Positions 59,372-64,000 of a stretch of DNA of 64,000 bases are shown piece by piece (within the stretch, counting starts at the first letter, position 1; the number at the start of each line of letters is the position of its first letter). Source of the DNA: Phorcus lineatus. Taxonomy: Eukaryota; Mollusca; Gastropoda; Trochida; Trochidae. The notes below the pieces were generated by a model. It worked only from the letters and a program-made list of their open reading frames with translations. It searched no databases and was not told the origin of the DNA. The stretch is from the NCBI GenBank assembly GCA_921293015.1, contig OV121092.1, forward strand, positions 44,725,064 to 44,789,063. Reading direction: 5' to 3'. The position numbers and the translations under genes are program-made.

Positions 59372-60750
59372 AACCATTTACTACGAAACGAATTGGGAAG
59401 GCTAAAATAAGGAATGAACTTCAACGATTTAGTTTATGAATACATTGATGATATCATCAAGTTAAGGAAACTATAGTCAAAGTGTTGTCTGCCAATCTGC
59501 TTTGATCAACAATGATGCAATGTACGTAATAAGTTCTTATAGTAACATTTAGTAACTAATAACCTTTTTTAAACTTTATATAAATAATTACTCGTACACT
59601 ATCACTTCATATCATCGATAAAAATCATAGTTCACGTTAGTAGTCGAAATATACTGTGTAATGACATTAGCTGATGTTTAAAAGTGGAATCAATCATCTC
59701 AATAGACACAAATCAGTTCAACATATGCGTTCGATGTAGTACTTAAATTTGAATGCAAATAGATATTCGAAATCTCATGTCAATAAAATGATTTTTGCTT
59801 ATCTAAAAAGAAAAATTATATAATCTTTTCAATATTTATATTTACTATATTATAAATATTTATATTTACTATATTTTATTTTAAAGAAACAACGAATTTT
59901 GTATTGTATCAATCAAACTTATGAAAGCAATGCTTTCTTGAGTAGTCTGTGAATTCTGTAAAGAGTATTGTTAAGGTGAATTTTAGCGTATTTTAAAATA
60001 GGCACAAACAAATTGGGAAAAATGGCAAATTTTACCGTGTGTATGAACCTAGACCTTGAGAGCAGTAAACAAATACTCATTATCCTCGATTAAATTTCAG
60101 ATGGAAATCAAGCTTTATACGTATAATGTAATTAAGCTCAGTTTACATGGACATGCGCTTAAAGTTCCTGTCAATGATTGAATTAAACGTTTGTTTTTTT
60201 AAATTGAAATATAAATCAATAGTCCAACACAGAAGGATTGTAAACGGATAAACATAAATCACGCTGTATCCTTAACGATTTTGAATTTTTCAATTGAACG
60301 AATTAACATTCAAGAAACTAATGACACCTAAAACAGGTTTCACTTTTTCTCTTTGCAAGCCACATGCAAGATCGATCAGTGCTTCTGCCCAAGATTGTAA
60401 AGGCAGAGTATTTCCTTTTTTAAGGTTAATCAAGCAGGGAGGTGAATGTGAAATGGACCAGTTAATGATAACCTTCGATCTAAATCTTATTGAGAACAGC
60501 AAGGGAAAATCTATTCCTCAGTTGACATTTAAACCTGGGCACAAGTCTTCTGCCTAACGTTTATGCCACACTGGTGTGTCTAAAATCATTTGAGATGACA
60601 GTAGAAATATTTACGTCAACAATATCAGAATGTGTACCATTGCATGTAGTGAGATCTCTTAACGATAATGTTTCGTTTGTGCAGGATATAAAAGGCATGT
60701 GTCTCTAAAACGTTCACCTGTCTAGATTATCATCTACATGAATTGATGAT
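59372..60750. other. Interval without recognised genes
   Basis: It includes a short direct repeat of atatttatatttactatatt near 59830-59878. Overlapping frames on both strands at 60290-60557 are of somewhat higher GC content, but no product was recognised. Confidence 0.4.
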
Positions 60751-60756
60751 ATAGAG

Positions 60757-60897
60757 AATACTAAACGACGTCCCGTTTAATAGCATATTTACGAAACGAG
60801 TGTGTGGTTTGGTATTCAACAAGCGAAAGCGAGTTAGATACCGATACCATTCACGAGTTTCATAAAAATGTAATTATATGGGACTGGGTTTAGTATT
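60757..60897. mobile_element. 141-bp inverted-repeat MITE
   Basis: The termini AATACTAAAC and GTTTAGTATT open imperfect inverted arms of about 60 bp (..GTCCC.., ..ACGAAACGAGTG.. against ..ATGAAACTCGTG..). No coding sequence is present and no clear target duplication was found. Confidence 0.7.
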
Positions 60898-60899
60898 TT

Positions 60900-62850
60900 A
60901 TTTATTACTCGCTGAATTATATCAAAGAAAAATCATGAAAATCGCCGGGATAACCATTGTGGCTGCGACGCTAACATTTTGACGTCAATCAACACGAGAT
61001 GTTATTTCACAATGTGTAATCACTTTGTAGATTTATTGAACGGCGATATCTTCAACGGGAGAGTAATAAAATTGAACAAACAATGAACCAGCAACTTGCA
61101 GATGCTGCACTTCGTTCCTTAGTGAAGTCTTGGAAGCTTTACCGCTAAACTTGAGATACATAGAAATGGAATATCGATCATTAATTTATCAAAACAGCAT
61201 TACGATTATTAGTCTTTCAATTTCCAAATCCTACGAAATAATTGATTAGGGTTTTCTTTAAAACAAAATTCGTTAAGGTTATGTTAATAGGAAATGTTTG
61301 TTTCCAAACTGATTAGACAAGGCCAAGAGTAATTCAAATAAAAGATCAGAATTTCAGTTTGTAATTATAGTTGAAAGTGATTAAAGCAGAAAGGTATGAT
61401 ATGTAAAACGTTTTAAAAATATAATGAAAACGTTTTTGCCTGATATAAAAATATTGCAAATGCAAAATAACTGAAATATTAAAAATCATTTAGCTTTATG
61501 ATATTTTTCCAAGGCAATGAATGTTCTTCAGGCATCACAATGACAACATTGAATAAAATGTATTTTATTGTTCCTTCCCTTCTCCATACTGTGCAACACA
61601 ACTACTACTATCATTGAGTATGGAAGACTAACCGTAAAAACAAACGTGGCTGTCTTGAGTACCTAGACTCCTACGCCGATTAAAGAACGTATCACCTGAT
61701 TTGTTACTTGTTTAATACTCAGGTTATTTAAAACATATCTCAAATATGTATGTATGAAGCTTACGTAACAATTCAATGTAAAGTTCCGCAAATTTAATTG
61801 ACGACAGGTACTTAATGGAATGGAATGGAATGTACACATAACGGCATTGTTGTGGATTACCATTGAATAAGTATCTAGTACTAACTGACGTTAACGATTT
61901 CGCAGCTACCCGAAACATGTTCAGTTTTACCTATAATCTATTTGAAAAGAAGAAGCTGGGCGACAGGTTATCAATAAATGTTATGTACATGTATGTTAGA
62001 TCTTGACTTCAAAATTAAGTTGGTATCAGTCACTTTATTTCCTTGCCTGTTTGGTGCTTTATGATAATGTCATATTTATTGACATTATTCTTATCATTTC
62101 CATTGAAATGGCCTTAATATGGACTCTTTACAGCTTTATTTCCGCAGCTGAACACTAAAACCGCTCTTCAAATCTTTCTTGAAGCAAGAATGAAGAGCAC
62201 AAGTAGATTCAGAAGAGTTTGATCGACAGCTTATGCTGTGACAGAAGTGAAGTAAACAGTGGATCATTAAACTGAAGATTTAAACAACGCCTATTGAGTC
62301 AGAAGAAAGATTTCAAGGTTGAAATGTAGATACTTTAAAGTCGCGCTAGTCATGCGTTTTTAGGCTTCAACAAAAACAAGCTTCCACAAGACATAAAAAA
62401 GCCTTCACATTTAGGATAACATATCGATATGCCAACAAAGGCATGATAAGCCAAATAATGCTAAGGTTGCAAATATCTTTATCACTCTTCTTGATATGAG
62501 CAAATTGTCTCTTCAATACATCATTTAGGCTTGTTATTGGAGCATAATTGATCAATATAATTGAGTTATGGCTAGCATCTCTTGACTTTCATTCTGCCTT
62601 TTGAAATCAGCAACTCTCTCAGTTTATGACTTTGCCTTTGTAGACCTGTAATATGTTTTAAACACACAAAAACCACTTGGCAAATGAACATGATATTGTC
62701 AAACCGAAATTGCGTTTGTTGAAAAAGGCCAACCATTCAAGTAAGATTAGAAATTAATAACTTGACTATCACATAGAAATCACTCATAAAGTTACAGTGA
62801 TCTGAATCCTTTGATACGGTCGCTGCCTCCTGTGTGTCTTGTTCACAAAC
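60900..62850. other. Interval without recognised genes
   Basis: AT-rich and nothing recognised. Confidence 0.4.
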
Positions 62851-62870
62851 CATATCTTATTTTTGATTCA

Positions 62871-63133
62871 GGTGAGGTGACGTGAGTTGGTGTTTAACAC
62901 CGCTTTCAAGATTATTTCACTTATATCGCGGCTGCTAGTATTACTGCAGGGAGAAAGCCTGCAACACCATTTTGGCTATGCATTGCTGTGAAACCTGCGA
63001 GCATGGGCTGTAACTAGCGAACCATGGGTGGTACTGCGCTGAAATTCAGTGTAGCATTGCACCCAAACCTGACTGCGTGTAGAGCAGTTTTCTACTGCAG
63101 ACAAAGTTGCCGAGCCCCTGGCGGGATACGAAG
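62871..63133 (-). mobile_element. tRNA-derived SINE (family 1) with perfect 20-bp target duplication
   Basis: The element is bounded by identical 20-mers at 62851-62870 and 63134-63153 (catatcttatttttgattca). It lies in minus orientation; its body matches the copies at 87 and 22648. The tRNA-like head is truncated near the B box. The perfect long duplication indicates LINE-driven insertion that is fairly recent. Confidence 0.93.
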
Positions 63134-63153
63134 CATATCTTATTTTTGATTCA

Positions 63154-64000
63154 AGTCGCTTTGATATGTGACTATGTTGAGTGATTATAATATTTATAAA
63201 GTGTTGAAGCTTGTTTGAATCATAGCCATTTCCAAACCGTTATTTATTTTGCAGTACCCCTTTATAAACGTTTCTTATAAAAAAAAAAAAACCCCGCAAA
63301 GTTGCAGTTTTTCAACATCTTCAACGTTTCTTATGAAAGATTCGAAGTTCCGAACTTTCAAAATATCCATATAAACATTTCTCATGACAAAGGCAAAGTT
63401 GCAATCTTTCAAAATATCTAACTAACCTTCACTTTCTCACAGAAGCTATGACATTCACAACAACACTGGCATTTTACTGTAATTATTTCTGTAAAATTAT
63501 ATCCCAGACACAAGATTTAAATTGTTTGTTTTGATTACAGGAAACTGCATCATACGTCAACATTTGATGTTGATGATGATCACATGTACAATAATTTTCA
63601 TTTCTATGCCATATGTCTGGTACGTTTTAAATTACTAAAAAATAAGTGTTATTTGTTTATCAGACCTGTTGAATGATTTCAAAATGGGACAGTTGGTGAC
63701 ACAGCCCGCAAATATGACTGATTAACTGCGGCTTGCATAATTCAGAAAAAATGTGAAATTGTCATTTGGTATTTCCTTTCACATATACAAAAACGTTCAG
63801 GAAAGCAGTAGATTAGGAGATTAGATTTTTCGCAGTCGGCAGAAATACCTCGCTAACAAAATTGAATTTTGAAAGACAAACCAAACTGCATGTGTTGGTA
63901 CTTTTGTAAGAACTGCTATTTGTTAAAAGCAATGGTAGCAAGCTTTTTGGGTGGTTTTTTAAAAACAAATTTCTACAAATGATTTCTTTATGTTAATGAA
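63154..64000. other. Interval without recognised genes
   Basis: Degenerate repeats of aacgtttctta and gcaaagttgca occur at about 63265-63415, around an A12 run. Nothing else recognised. Confidence 0.4.

Overview
The window is animal nuclear DNA. It is AT-rich, its real genes have spliced exons with GT/AG borders, and it is crowded with degenerate transposable elements. Tails of the GTGAGTGAGTGAGT kind on the SINEs, and LINE C-termini with a DVEDEYH-like motif, suggest a marine mollusc, most likely a gastropod. The species is inferred, not proven.

Only one well-supported host gene is visible. A secretin-like (class B) G-protein-coupled receptor lies on the minus strand, with twelve coding exons between 19385 and 1349. 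Intron phases agree at every junction, and the joined exons total 1368 nt (455 codons plus stop). They encode a six-cysteine hormone-binding ectodomain, seven membrane helices and a short cysteine-rich tail. The first mapped intron is 11.85 kb. The exon carrying the initiator Met and start of the signal peptide was not found with confidence and should lie above 19385, possibly as far as about 26.4 kb.

Most of the rest is mobile DNA. (1) SINEs: a tRNA-derived family has three copies with target duplications of 10, 12 and 20 bp, and a second family with a (GTGA)n tail has a copy with a 12-bp duplication. (2) Mutator-like DNA: two dead transposases (45.3-46.6 kb and 48.6-49.5 kb), an 823-bp long-TIR element with a 9-bp duplication, and a MITE family including a 94-bp palindrome with a 9-bp duplication. 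(3) LINE fragments: endonuclease at 34.4-34.8 kb, reverse transcriptase at 58.4-59.1 kb, C-terminal ends at 31.5 and 50.6 kb. (4) A decayed Ty3/Gypsy-like element on the minus strand at 36-41 kb with a polypurine tract, LTR promoter, zinc-finger ORF and an unidentified ORF just downstream of the LTR TATA box. (5) Foldback elements, the largest 1.54 kb with arms of about 340-360 bp.

The least conventional parts are: the 32.96-33.63 kb block (33-bp-arm hairpin, five CACGTG palindromes at 25-39 bp spacing, TATA box, short acidic ORF); the LTR-associated ORF at 37.15-36.23 kb with a hairpin-rich 3' region; the MITE junction shared by three copies, one of which carries a Mutator transposase fragment; and a 91-bp tandem repeat carrying nuclear-receptor-type sites. 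No CRISPR array, rRNA or functional tRNA gene was seen.
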